From: an uncultured Eubacteriales bacterium
GTDB lineage: Bacteria; Bacillota; Clostridia; Lachnospirales; Lachnospiraceae
Assembly: GCA_949294665.1 (NCBI GenBank)
Contig: CASFID010000059.1
Span: 1 to 64,000, forward strand
Reading direction: 5' to 3'
Length of the DNA stretch: 64,000 nt
How positions within the stretch are numbered: position 1 is the first letter of the stretch; every line of letters begins with the position of its first letter. Below the pieces are notes generated by a model, which was given only the letters and a program-made list of their open reading frames with translations, ran no database searches and was not told the DNA's origin. This document shows positions 53,446 to 64,000 of this stretch, piece by piece. The position numbers and the translations under genes are program-made.

Positions 53446-53766
53446 ATGAATGATTCAGAAATGCGCCGCAGAGAACTGCTGAGACAGACTCGCAGGTTAT
53501 ATGACGACAAAAGAGAGATCCCCGCTGTACATCCGCGATACGGGAGAATCTATCACAATCTGTATGAAGATAATGCAGAAGAGCAGGAACCGTCGGGAGG
53601 GACCTTTTACATACGTCTGGTGATCGGGATCCTCTGCTTTGTCTGCTTTGTTTATATGGATCAGAGCAAGGCTGAGATCGCACAGGTGAACAGCACCGCT
53701 ATTGTAGATCAGATTGAAAAAGACATGGATACCGACGCTATTGTGGAGGCATGGAAAAAGCTGTAG
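53446..53766 (+). CDS. Hypothetical single-pass membrane protein, 106 residues
   Basis: Not recognised. An N-terminal cytoplasmic part, basic and Arg-rich (MRRRELLRQTRRLYDD), one membrane helix at about 53-71 (FYIRLVIGILCFVCFVYM), and an outer acidic tail ending in AWKKL. The positive-inside rule puts the N-terminus in the cytoplasm. Its ribosome site (TGAGG) abuts the hairpin after hisIE. It is followed by an AT-rich region with inverted repeats. Confidence 0.65.
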   Translation: MNDSEMRRRELLRQTRRLYDDKREIPAVHPRYGRIYHNLYEDNAEEQEPSGGTFYIRLVIGILCFVCFVYMDQSKAEIAQVNSTAIVDQIEKDMDTDAIVEAWKKL

Positions 53767-53781
53767 ATCCTTTATGAAATA

Positions 53782-53811
53782 TAGACAAATTTCACACCCC
53801 TTTTTTGTCTA
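53782..53811. repeat. TAGACAA inverted repeat upstream of licT
   Basis: TAGACAAA (53782-53789) and TTTGTCTA (53804-53811) are inverted; a third copy, TAGACAA (53821-53827), begins in the -35 region of the licT promoter. TGAAAT (53775-53780) and ATTTCA (53789-53794) form a smaller overlapping palindrome. It may end the preceding transcript weakly (TATTTTT follows) or be an operator. Confidence 0.45.
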
Positions 53812-53820
53812 GTATTTTTA

Positions 53821-53849
53821 TAGACAAGATAATTATTATTTGATATGAT
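53821..53849 (+). promoter_or_regulatory. Sigma-A-type promoter for the licT-bgl operon
   Basis: TAGACA (53821-53826), a 17-base spacer, TATGAT (53844-53849). Transcription would start about 20 bases before the antiterminator element. Confidence 0.6.
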
Positions 53850-53878
53850 AAACAAAGTTGAAAATGAATGAGCGGAAA

Positions 53879-53917
53879 GGCTTGTTACTGAAATATTTAT
53901 ATCGTCAGGCAAGACCT
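53879..53917 (+). promoter_or_regulatory. Ribonucleic antiterminator (RAT) for LicT/BglG
   Basis: The segment begins GGCTTGTTACTG and ends CAGGCAAGACCT, matching the two conserved halves of LicT/SacY-type RAT elements. Its last seven bases are also the 5' arm of the terminator that follows, so binding of the antiterminator protein would block termination. Confidence 0.85.
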
Positions 53918-53959
53918 ATAATTCGGAAACTCTTTTCGGATTATAGGTCTTTTTATTTT
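53911..53959 (+). terminator. RAT-controlled terminator before licT
   Basis: AAGACCTATAAT (53911-53922) pairs perfectly with ATTATAGGTCTT (53940-53951), followed by TTTTATTTT. It lies in the licT leader and overlaps the RAT, the classic autoregulated arrangement. Confidence 0.88.
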
Positions 53960-53974
53960 CAGGAGGCTGTAGGG

Positions 53975-54853
53975 ATGAGAGTATATAAAATACTAAATAA
54001 CAATCTCGTTTTATCCAAAAATAGAAACAACGAGGAGATCATTGTAAAAGGACTTGGGATCGGCTTTCATGCAAAGCGCGGTGATAAGATTGATGAAACT
54101 TTGATCGAAAAGATCTTCTATCCGGAAAATCATCAGAACAGTATCCAGATGCAGCAGTATCTTCTTTCTATTCCAGAAGAATACTTTGACTTCGTCCAGA
54201 ACTTCGTGGATCATGTCAAAGCAGAGGAACCGGATCTTCATCTGAATAACAGCATTTACCTTTCCCTGAGCGACCATATCATGGGAACCGTTGAGCGGTT
54301 CGGCAATGGAATCAGTCTGAAAAATGTTCTTCTGCTCGATATCCAGCAGCTCTATAAAAAGGAATACGAATACGGTTTGAAGATGGTCGACGAAATCAAT
54401 CACACCTTTCACCTGAATCTGCCTGTCGACGAGGCCGGATTTATCGCCCTGCATTTTGTAAATGCAGAAGAAGGACAGCAGAACAACGACAATTATAAAA
54501 TCGCAATGATCGTTAATCAAGTCCAGGAAATCGTGAAGAATTATTTCTCGGATATTACTTTCAATGAGTCAAGTCTTTATTATCAGAGATTTCTGACTCA
54601 TCTGAAATATTTTGCGCAGAGGTATCTCCATAAAGAGCTTCAGTATGATGAAGATGAAAATCTGTTCCAGCTCGTTCAGGAACAGTGCCGTGAGGCATAC
54701 GGGTGTGTAAAACTTATCTATCTTATGATGGAAGAAAAATACGCCTATGCGCTGAGTAAAGAGGAGATGATGTATCTCGCCATCCATATTCAGACAAACG
54801 TGGATAAGTCACGCGCATCAGCGCTGAAAATGTCTTTGGAAAAGGATGAATAG
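53975..54853 (+). CDS. licT: BglG/LicT-family transcription antiterminator
   Basis: 292 residues. RNA-binding CAT domain at about 1-56 (YKILNNNLVLSKNRNNEE, GLGIGFHAKRGD), PRD1 at about 70-170 and PRD2 at about 175-280. PRD histidines open to PTS phosphorylation are visible (SDHIMGTVERF, ALHFVNAEE, LTHLKYFAQRY, YLAIHIQTN). It would bind the RAT in its own leader when beta-glucosides are transported and the EII is dephosphorylated. AGGAGG at 53961-53966 sets the start at 53975. Operon with the PTS, GH1 and probably GH13 genes. Confidence 0.95.
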   Translation: MRVYKILNNNLVLSKNRNNEEIIVKGLGIGFHAKRGDKIDETLIEKIFYPENHQNSIQMQQYLLSIPEEYFDFVQNFVDHVKAEEPDLHLNNSIYLSLSDHIMGTVERFGNGISLKNVLLLDIQQLYKKEYEYGLKMVDEINHTFHLNLPVDEAGFIALHFVNAEEGQQNNDNYKIAMIVNQVQEIVKNYFSDITFNESSLYYQRFLTHLKYFAQRYLHKELQYDEDENLFQLVQEQCREAYGCVKLIYLMMEEKYAYALSKEEMMYLAIHIQTNVDKSRASALKMSLEKDE

Positions 54854-54866
54854 ATAAGTTTGTACT

Positions 54867-54909
54867 GGCTTGTGACTGATATGTACGGCCGGCATATCAG
54901 GCAAGACCT
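54867..54909 (+). promoter_or_regulatory. Second RAT-like element without a terminator
   Basis: It begins GGCTTGTGACTG and ends ATCAGGCAAGACCT, so both conserved RAT halves are present, with an 8-bp stem CTGATATG (54876-54883)/CATATCAG (54893-54900). Unlike the first element, no terminator stem or T-run follows within the 37 bases up to bglP. The apical loop is longer than usual. Confidence 0.65.
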
Positions 54910-54946
54910 TTCAATAAATATGAGCATTTAGTAAAGGAGCACAGCC

Positions 54947-58305
<3,359 letters not shown>

Positions 58306-58322
58306 AATAATAACAGAGCATC

Positions 58323-58358
58323 GGACCGCCGACTTACGCGAAAGCCCGGCGGTCCTCT
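58323..58358 (+). terminator. Hairpin after bglA
   Basis: GGACCGCCG (58323-58331) pairs perfectly with CGGCGGTCC (58347-58355), followed by only TCTTT. Termination may be partial, which would let some transcripts continue into the GH13 gene. Confidence 0.7.
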
Positions 58359-58411
58359 TTATATAAATCACTTATAAATGTTTATTAAATCAAAAAAGGA
58401 AGGACGAATCA

Positions 58412-60085
58412 ATGGATAAAAAATGGTGGAAAGAAAGCGTTGTATATCAGATCTATCCGAGAAGTTTTAAAGACAGTAACGGAGACGGGATCGGCGACCT
58501 GAACGGTATCACGGAAAAGCTGGACTATCTGAAAGAACTGGGGATCGATGTCATATGGCTCTCGCCGGTCTACCAGTCGCCCAATGACGACAACGGCTAT
58601 GATATCAGTGACTACCGCGCGATCATGAAAGAGTTTGGAACAATGGCGGATTATGACAGGATGCTTGCCGAGGCACATAAAAGAGGCATCCGTATTGTTA
58701 TGGATCTTGTGGTAAACCATACTTCAGACGAACATAAATGGTTTATAGAGAGCCGAAGATCAAAAGATAACCCTTACAGGGATTACTATATCTGGCGTCC
58801 GGCAAAGAACGGAAAGGAACCGAACAACTGGGGCTCATGTTTTTCGGGTTCCGCATGGGAATATGACAGTACGACCGATATGTATTATCTTCATCTTTTC
58901 TCCAGAAAACAGCCGGATCTGAACTGGGATAATCCGAAAGTGAGAAGAGAAGTATTCGACATGATGAACTGGTGGCTGGACAAGGGTGTAGACGGATTCC
59001 GCATGGATGTGATCAGCCTTATATCCAAGGATCCGACATTCCCGGACGGGGTGCCGGGCATCAACGGGTACGCAAGCTTCAACGAACCTGCCAACGGTCC
59101 CCATGTCCACGAATACCTTCAGGAAATGAGAAGAGAAGTTCTGGACGGCAGAGATACTCTCACGGTCGGAGAGTGTTCAGGCGTAACTCTGGAAGAGGCA
59201 AAAAAATACGCCCGGAGCGACGGAAAAGAACTGAATATGGTATTCCAGTTTGAACATATGGATGTAGACGCTGACGGAACAAACAAATGGTCGGATAAGA
59301 AGATGGATCTGCGCGACCTGAAATCAATCCTGACCAAGTGGCAGAAGGGTCTTGATACCATTGCGTGGAACAGTCTGTTCTGGGAGAACCACGATCAGCC
59401 CCGCTCCGTTTCAAGGTTCGGAAACGACGGAGAGTACCGCGAACTGTCCGCCAAAATGCTGGCAACCTGTCTCCACATGATGCAGGGGACTCCCTATATC
59501 TATCAGGGCGAGGAACTCGGCATGACAAATGTGCCGTTTAAAGACATCTCCGACTTCCGCGATCTTGACAGTATCAATGCTTATCATGAACTGATCGGCC
59601 AGGGTGTTTTTTCTGAGGAAGAGATGATGAAATATCTGCGCTGCAAGAGCCGCGATAACGCCCGCACGCCGTTCCAGTGGGACGATACGGAAAACGCAGG
59701 GTTTACGACAGGCACACCGTGGATCATGGTCAATCCAAACTACAAAGAGATCAACGCCAAGGCTCAGCTGGAAAGGGCGGACTCTGTCTTACGCTACTAT
59801 CAGAAACTGATCCGCCTCAGAAAAGAACATGAGATTATTGTATACGGCAGTTATGACCTGCTCCTTCCGGATGACAGAGAACTCTATGCATACACCCGTA
59901 CACTTGGTACTGAAAAGCTGCTCGTTGTATGTAATTTTTATGGAAATACGCAGACAATGAAACTTCCGGAAGGATGGACGCAGGAAGGTGCAGAGCTGCT
60001 GATCGGAAATTACGGCGGTATCTCCGGCAGTGAAAATACAGTAACATTACGGCCTTATGAGGCATTTGTACTCAAAATGAAATAG
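58412..60085 (+). CDS. GH13 alpha-glucosidase (oligo-1,6-glucosidase/MalL type)
   Basis: 557 residues. GH13 regions: VVNHTSDEH (region I), GFRMDVISL (nucleophile Asp), TVGECSG (acid/base Glu) and WENHDQPR (transition-state Asp). The start VVYQIYPRSFKDSNGDGIGD and Val after the region II Asp point to the oligo-1,6-glucosidase/isomaltase type rather than sucrose isomerase or trehalose-6-phosphate hydrolase, though the latter is not excluded. Cytoplasmic. An alpha-glucosidase behind a beta-glucoside operon is an uneven pairing. Confidence 0.9.
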   Translation: MDKKWWKESVVYQIYPRSFKDSNGDGIGDLNGITEKLDYLKELGIDVIWLSPVYQSPNDDNGYDISDYRAIMKEFGTMADYDRMLAEAHKRGIRIVMDLVVNHTSDEHKWFIESRRSKDNPYRDYYIWRPAKNGKEPNNWGSCFSGSAWEYDSTTDMYYLHLFSRKQPDLNWDNPKVRREVFDMMNWWLDKGVDGFRMDVISLISKDPTFPDGVPGINGYASFNEPANGPHVHEYLQEMRREVLDGRDTLTVGECSGVTLEEAKKYARSDGKELNMVFQFEHMDVDADGTNKWSDKKMDLRDLKSILTKWQKGLDTIAWNSLFWENHDQPRSVSRFGNDGEYRELSAKMLATCLHMMQGTPYIYQGEELGMTNVPFKDISDFRDLDSINAYHELIGQGVFSEEEMMKYLRCKSRDNARTPFQWDDTENAGFTTGTPWIMVNPNYKEINAKAQLERADSVLRYYQKLIRLRKEHEIIVYGSYDLLLPDDRELYAYTRTLGTEKLLVVCNFYGNTQTMKLPEGWTQEGAELLIGNYGGISGSENTVTLRPYEAFVLKMK

Positions 60086-60117
60086 GAAAATCTGACAGGA
60101 CAGTGATAAACTTTTGT

Positions 60118-60146
60118 TTGTCATAAGCGTTAGATTCGTGTATACT
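60118..60146 (+). promoter_or_regulatory. Sigma-A-type promoter for the radical SAM operon
   Basis: TTGTCA (60118-60123), a 17-base spacer, TATACT (60141-60146), 112 bases before the start at 60258. Confidence 0.75.
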
Positions 60147-60162
60147 TACACAGGATACCTTG

Positions 60163-60221
60163 TTTGACAATTTTGCCGATATACATATTTTGCATGTCAA
60201 ATTCCCCGATGCACGTATCGG
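60163..60221 (+). repeat. Inverted repeats in the leader of the radical SAM operon
   Basis: TTTGACA (60163-60169) and TGTCAAA (60195-60201) form a 7-bp inverted repeat with a 25-base loop; CCGAT (60206-60210) and ATCGG (60217-60221) form a second small hairpin. The segment lies between promoter and start. No known riboswitch is recognised; it may be an operator. Confidence 0.4.
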
Positions 60222-60257
60222 AAGCAACAATAAAAGTAGAAGAGAGCAGGAGGAGTA

Positions 60258-62123
60258 ATGCGCAGATTAGCCCTAAGCGATGACGTTTTATTAAATATAG
60301 AAAAGCCCGCCCGCTATGTCGGCGGCGAGGTTAATTCCGTAATGAAGAACAGAGACGAAGTGGATATCCGCTTTGCCATGTGCTTTCCGGACGTTTATGA
60401 GATCGGTATGTCCCATCTGGGCATCCAGATTCTCTATGATATGTTCAACCGCAGGGAAGACACATGGTGCGAGCGCGTCTACTCGCCCTGGCTGGATCTG
60501 GATAAAGTATTAAGAGAAAAAAACATCCCGCTCTTTGCGCTGGAGTCTCAGGATCCGGTAAGGGACTTTGACTTTCTGGGCATTACGATCCAGTTCGAGA
60601 TGTGCTATACGAATATTCTTCAGATCCTCGACCTCAGTCAGATCCCGCTTCATGCGAAAGAAAGGACGAAAGAGGATCCTTTTGTGATCGGCGGCGGACC
60701 TTGTGCATATAATCCGGAGCCTTTGGCCGAATTTTTTGATCTTTTTTATATCGGAGAGGGTGAGACTGTATACAATAAACTTCTTGATGTATATAAGATA
60801 TGGAAAAGTTCCGGATTATCAAGGATGGATTTTCTGAGAGAGGCGGCGAAGATCGAGGGCATCTATGTGCCGCAGTTCTATGACGTCAGTTATCATAAAG
60901 ATGGTACGATAGAGTCGTTTATTCCCAACGACACGGCAGCGCCCGAATGCGTGAGAAAACAGATCGTCATGGATATGACCGGCTCGACCTATCCGATGTC
61001 CCCCGTAGTGCCTTTTATCAAGGCGACTCAGGATCGTGTCGTCCTGGAGATCCAGAGAGGCTGCATCCGCGGCTGCCGCTTCTGTCAGGCGGGAATGATC
61101 TACCGTCCGACCAGAGAGCGCAGCGTGGAGACACTGAAAGAATATGCCCGGACAATGCTCAAGAACACAGGACATGAAGAGATCTCTCTTAGTTCCCTGA
61201 GTTCCAGTGACTACTCCAGGCTGAACGAGCTTGTCACGTTCCTGATCGACGAGTTCAAAGACAAGGGGATCAATATCTCCCTTCCTTCACTGCGTATCGA
61301 CGCATTCTCGCTGGACGTCATGAGCAAGGTTCAGGATGTGAGAAAGAGCAGCCTGACCTTCGCTCCCGAGGCAGGATCCCAGCGCATGCGAAATGTCATC
61401 AACAAAGGACTGACAGAAGAAGATATCATTACCGGCGCAGGACAGGCATTTGAAGGCGGCTGGACAAAAGTGAAGCTCTATTTCATGCTGGGACTTCCCA
61501 CCGAGACGGAAGAGGACATGAAAGAGATTGCCAGACTCTCAGACCGCGTGGCGCGCAGATATTATGAGATCCCGAAAGAGCAGCGGCATGGAAAATGCCA
61601 GATCACCGCAAGTTCCTCTTTCTTTGTGCCGAAACCATTCACACCGTTCCAGTGGGCGCCCATGTATACCGCAGAAGAGTATGACCGCAGGGCGCACCTT
61701 GTAAATGACGAGTTCCGCGAGCAGCTGAACAGAAAGAGCCTGAAATACAACTGGCATGACGCACAGGTGACTGTTCTTGAAGGCGTCATGGCAAGAGGCG
61801 ACCGCAGGATCTCACCTGTGATCGAGGAGGCCTACCGCCTGGGCTGTCTCTTTGACTCGTGGACAGAGACGTTCCGCAATGATCTCTGGATGGAGGCATT
61901 CGAGAACAAAAATGTGGATATCTCCTTCTATAACCAGCGGCCGCGTGGAAAAGACGAGATATTCCCATGGGATTTCATTGATATCGGGGTGAGCCGCGCC
62001 TTCCTTTACAGAGAATGGGAGCGCGCAGTAAATGAAACTGTGACTCCAAACTGTCGGGCGCAATGTACTGGCTGCGGGGCTGCATGTTTCGGAGGAGGTG
62101 TCTGCTATGAAGGCAAGAATTAA
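60258..62123 (+). CDS. B12-binding radical SAM protein (TIGR03960 family)
   Basis: 621 residues. An N-terminal B12-binding-like region (about 25-200: GMSHLGIQILYDMFN, VIGGGPCAYNPEPLAEFFDLF) and a radical SAM core with CIRGCRFCQAG. The C-terminus is Cys-rich (CRAQCTGCGAACFGGGVC). Members always travel with a DUF2344 protein and often RNase G, as here. The reaction is unknown; RNA modification is suspected. GCAGGAGGAG precedes the ATG. Overlaps the next gene by 17 bases. Confidence 0.9.
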   Translation: MRRLALSDDVLLNIEKPARYVGGEVNSVMKNRDEVDIRFAMCFPDVYEIGMSHLGIQILYDMFNRREDTWCERVYSPWLDLDKVLREKNIPLFALESQDPVRDFDFLGITIQFEMCYTNILQILDLSQIPLHAKERTKEDPFVIGGGPCAYNPEPLAEFFDLFYIGEGETVYNKLLDVYKIWKSSGLSRMDFLREAAKIEGIYVPQFYDVSYHKDGTIESFIPNDTAAPECVRKQIVMDMTGSTYPMSPVVPFIKATQDRVVLEIQRGCIRGCRFCQAGMIYRPTRERSVETLKEYARTMLKNTGHEEISLSSLSSSDYSRLNELVTFLIDEFKDKGINISLPSLRIDAFSLDVMSKVQDVRKSSLTFAPEAGSQRMRNVINKGLTEEDIITGAGQAFEGGWTKVKLYFMLGLPTETEEDMKEIARLSDRVARRYYEIPKEQRHGKCQITASSSFFVPKPFTPFQWAPMYTAEEYDRRAHLVNDEFREQLNRKSLKYNWHDAQVTVLEGVMARGDRRISPVIEEAYRLGCLFDSWTETFRNDLWMEAFENKNVDISFYNQRPRGKDEIFPWDFIDIGVSRAFLYREWERAVNETVTPNCRAQCTGCGAACFGGGVCYEGKN

Positions 62124-62889
62124 ATTCAGAAAATACGGTGTCTTGAAGTTTATCGGACACCTTGATGTGATGCGTTATTTTCAGAAAGTGATGCGCAGAG
62201 CAGATATCCCGATCGCCTTTACGGGCGGATTCAGCCCTCATATGATCATGTCTTTCGCCAGTCCTCTCGGGATCGGTCTCGAGAGCGACGGGGAATATCT
62301 GGATATTGAACTTACAAAGCCTGTTGCGGGCGAAGAAGCCGTGCGCAGGATGAACGAGACTTGCGTCGACGGTATTGAGGTGCTGAGTTTCCGTCAGATC
62401 GCGGAAGAAAAAAAGCAGACGGGTATGACCATACTTTCAGCCGCAGATTATTTGATTACGCCAAAAGAGAAAACGGAAGCCGCCGGTTCTGTTCCCGCAC
62501 CGGACTGGAAAGAAAGGTTTGCAGATTTTATGCGGCAGGATGAAATACGCGTCGTAAAGCAGACTAAGAGAAGTGAGAGAGAGGTGGATCTGCGTCCTCT
62601 TGTTTACCACTGGGAATTCCGCGGCGATTCAGTCCTGATTCAGACGGCTGCCGGAAGTGTGGAGAACTTAAAACCGGATCTGGTCATGCATGCATTTCTG
62701 AAATATGCGTCATATCCCATGCCTGATCCGGCCACTCCCGGCTCAGATCCTTTCTCCTACAGAAGACAGGAGATGTACGCAGGTACCGGAAAAGACGGCG
62801 TGAGGCATCTTGTCACACTTGAATCGCTTGGGGAAGAGATGAGAGGTGAGGAAATTGAAACGGAAACTCCTGATCGAAAAGACAGATAA
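62107..62889 (+). CDS. DUF2344 family protein (TIGR03936)
   Basis: 260 residues. Starts KARIKFRKYGVLKFIGHLDV with the family's FTGGFSPHMIMSFASPLGIG. Function unknown; obligate neighbour, sometimes fusion partner, of the TIGR03960 radical SAM protein. GGAGGAGGTG at about 62090-62099 sets the start at 62107. It overlaps RNase G by 35 bases, so the three genes form a coupled unit. Confidence 0.9.
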   Translation: MKARIKFRKYGVLKFIGHLDVMRYFQKVMRRADIPIAFTGGFSPHMIMSFASPLGIGLESDGEYLDIELTKPVAGEEAVRRMNETCVDGIEVLSFRQIAEEKKQTGMTILSAADYLITPKEKTEAAGSVPAPDWKERFADFMRQDEIRVVKQTKRSEREVDLRPLVYHWEFRGDSVLIQTAAGSVENLKPDLVMHAFLKYASYPMPDPATPGSDPFSYRRQEMYAGTGKDGVRHLVTLESLGEEMRGEEIETETPDRKDR

Positions 62890-64000
62890 TAAAATAAGGA
62901 CCTATTTTATCGAGGACGGAGATGTGGTTGAGATCCACAGCGCATCTGCATCCGGAGATCACGCGGACAGTTTCCGTCTCGGGGACATTTACATAGGTAA
63001 GGTGAGTAATATTGTTCCGAATATCGGGGCGGCGTTCATAGAGATCCAAAAAGGCGTGAACTGTTATTACGACATGAAAGATGTTAAGAACGCGATCTTC
63101 ACGCGCAAGTCAGGAAAAAAAGCGCTTTGTATCGGCGACGAGCTGGTCGTGCAGATCAGCCGGGAGGCAGTCGGAACAAAGGCGGCTACAGTGACAGGCA
63201 ATCTGAGTTTCACCGGACGATATGCCGTACTCACTCACGGAAATACAAGGATCGGAGCTTCATCGAAGATACCGAAAGTTCAAAGAGAGAATTACAAAGA
63301 AAAACTGAGCAGTCTGTCTAATAACGATTTCGGGATCATCGTTCGCACAAATGCGAAAGATACACCTCTGGATGATGTATATGAAGAGATAAGAACGCTC
63401 AGGGAGGAGTATTACCGTCTTGTTAAGGCGGCGCACACGCGCATCTGCTACTCATGTCTGAAATCAGCGCCTCCGTCCTATATCGCTGATCTGAAAAATG
63501 TCTATATGGATGGTATGGAATCGATCATTATCGGGGATAAAGATTTGTATACACGTATACATTTGTTTTTCCAGGCAGAACTACCGGAAAAGTCAGATCT
63601 GCTTGAGCTTTATAACGATCCAGCTTTTCCGCTGGATAAGCGTTACAGCACCCGGACAGTTCTTGAGAAAGCGCTCTCCGAGAAGGCATGGATGAAGACA
63701 GGCGGCTATCTGATCATACAGCCGACCGAGGCTCTGACTGCGATCGACGTCAACTCGGGAAAGAATACTTCAAAGTCAGGCAGCGAAGAAGGTGCAATGA
63801 AAGTTAATCTTGAGGCTGCCAGAGAGGCGGCAAAGCAGATCCGTCTGCGTAATCTGTCGGGGATTATCCTTGTGGATTTTATTAATCTCAAGGAGGAAGA
63901 GAATACAAAGAAGCTTCTGCGTGAATTCAGGTACTATCTGTCGAAGGATCCGATCCAGACCACCCTTGTAGATATGACGGCTCTCGGGCTTGTAGAAGTC
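62855..64000 (+). CDS. rng: Ribonuclease G/E, N-terminal part (cut by the window end)
   Basis: 382 codons to the window edge with no stop. The frame begins at a TTG (LKRKLLIEKTDNKIRTYF) behind AGGTGAGG, inside the DUF2344 gene. RNase E/G features: an S1-like segment (RLGDIYIGKVSNIVPNIGAA), the 5' sensor region, and the catalytic Asp motifs AIDVNSGK and IILVDFINL. Endoribonuclease that cleaves single-stranded RNA near 5' monophosphates. In clostridia this gene is often followed by rplU and rpmA, which would lie outside. Confidence 0.93.
   Translation, partial: MKRKLLIEKTDNKIRTYFIEDGDVVEIHSASASGDHADSFRLGDIYIGKVSNIVPNIGAAFIEIQKGVNCYYDMKDVKNAIFTRKSGKKALCIGDELVVQISREAVGTKAATVTGNLSFTGRYAVLTHGNTRIGASSKIPKVQRENYKEKLSSLSNNDFGIIVRTNAKDTPLDDVYEEIRTLREEYYRLVKAAHTRICYSCLKSAPPSYIADLKNVYMDGMESIIIGDKDLYTRIHLFFQAELPEKSDLLELYNDPAFPLDKRYSTRTVLEKALSEKAWMKTGGYLIIQPTEALTAIDVNSGKNTSKSGSEEGAMKVNLEAAREAAKQIRLRNLSGIILVDFINLKEEENTKKLLREFRYYLSKDPIQTTLVDMTALGLVEV

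Noticed and set aside
53775..53794. Catabolite-response (cre) site before licT
   Set aside because: TGAAAT/ATTTCA is palindromic, but its centre lacks the CG core of the cre consensus.

Overview
The window looks like a chromosomal segment of a spore-forming anaerobic Firmicute of the Lachnospiraceae type, in the broad Clostridium scindens/Dorea/Blautia neighbourhood. This rests on gene content and family resemblance, not on a database match. The evidence is a complete six-gene Rnf complex, sporulation genes (GerW/YtfJ, an alpha/beta SASP, YlbJ, two DacF-type carboxypeptidases), ispH directly followed by rpsA, AGGAGG-type ribosome sites with many TTG and GTG starts, and sigma-A promoters with 17-base spacers. 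Genes are densely packed. No rRNA, tRNA, CRISPR array or insertion sequence was recognised, and no gene-free stretch exceeds 300 bases.

Layout. 1-300: the last codons of a tyrosine recombinase, probably the edge of an integrated element to the left. 0.3-8.8 kb: LMW tyrosine phosphatase, J-domain protein, DacF-type carboxypeptidase, a metallophosphoesterase with a deoC-derived start, scpAB, a second DacF, and a 2-isopropylmalate synthase fused to an AraC-type DNA-binding domain. 9-16 kb: aminopeptidase P, RpiR regulator, HI0933-family flavoprotein, cmk-ispH-rpsA. 16.2-23.4 kb: rnfCDGEAB, with the flavin transferase apbE convergent to it, then a NusG-II protein and a Gx transporter. 23.5-33 kb: ruvAB, zapA, U32 peptidase, a SEDS protein plus class B PBP, DUF2953 and GerW. 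33-41.8 kb: rpmB, Asp23, FakA-like, recG, SASP with a structured leader, rsmD-coaD, YlbJ and an M23 peptidase. 41.9-48.1 kb: RNA modification and repair genes (RsmF-like, RsuA-like, YgiQ, RluA-like, RecU). 48.2-53.4 kb: his operon ZGDB plus a HisF-like/HisI/HisE fusion. 53.9-60.1 kb: a LicT/BglG-controlled beta-glucoside PTS operon. 60.3-64 kb: radical SAM, DUF2344 and RNase G (cut by the window end).

How the genes work together. ApbE attaches FMN to RnfD and RnfG, whose acceptor threonine motifs are visible. HisZ and short-form HisG form one ATP phosphoribosyltransferase. LicT would read a ribonucleic antiterminator that overlaps a terminator in front of its own gene, and a second antiterminator-like element lies before the PTS gene. 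ylbJ and the M23 gene are divergent, with sigma-E-like promoter elements interleaved between them. The observations I rank highest are the LeuA-AraC fusion, the long nested hairpin leader of the SASP gene, the degenerate HisF-like domain on HisIE, and the deoC/metallophosphoesterase chimera.
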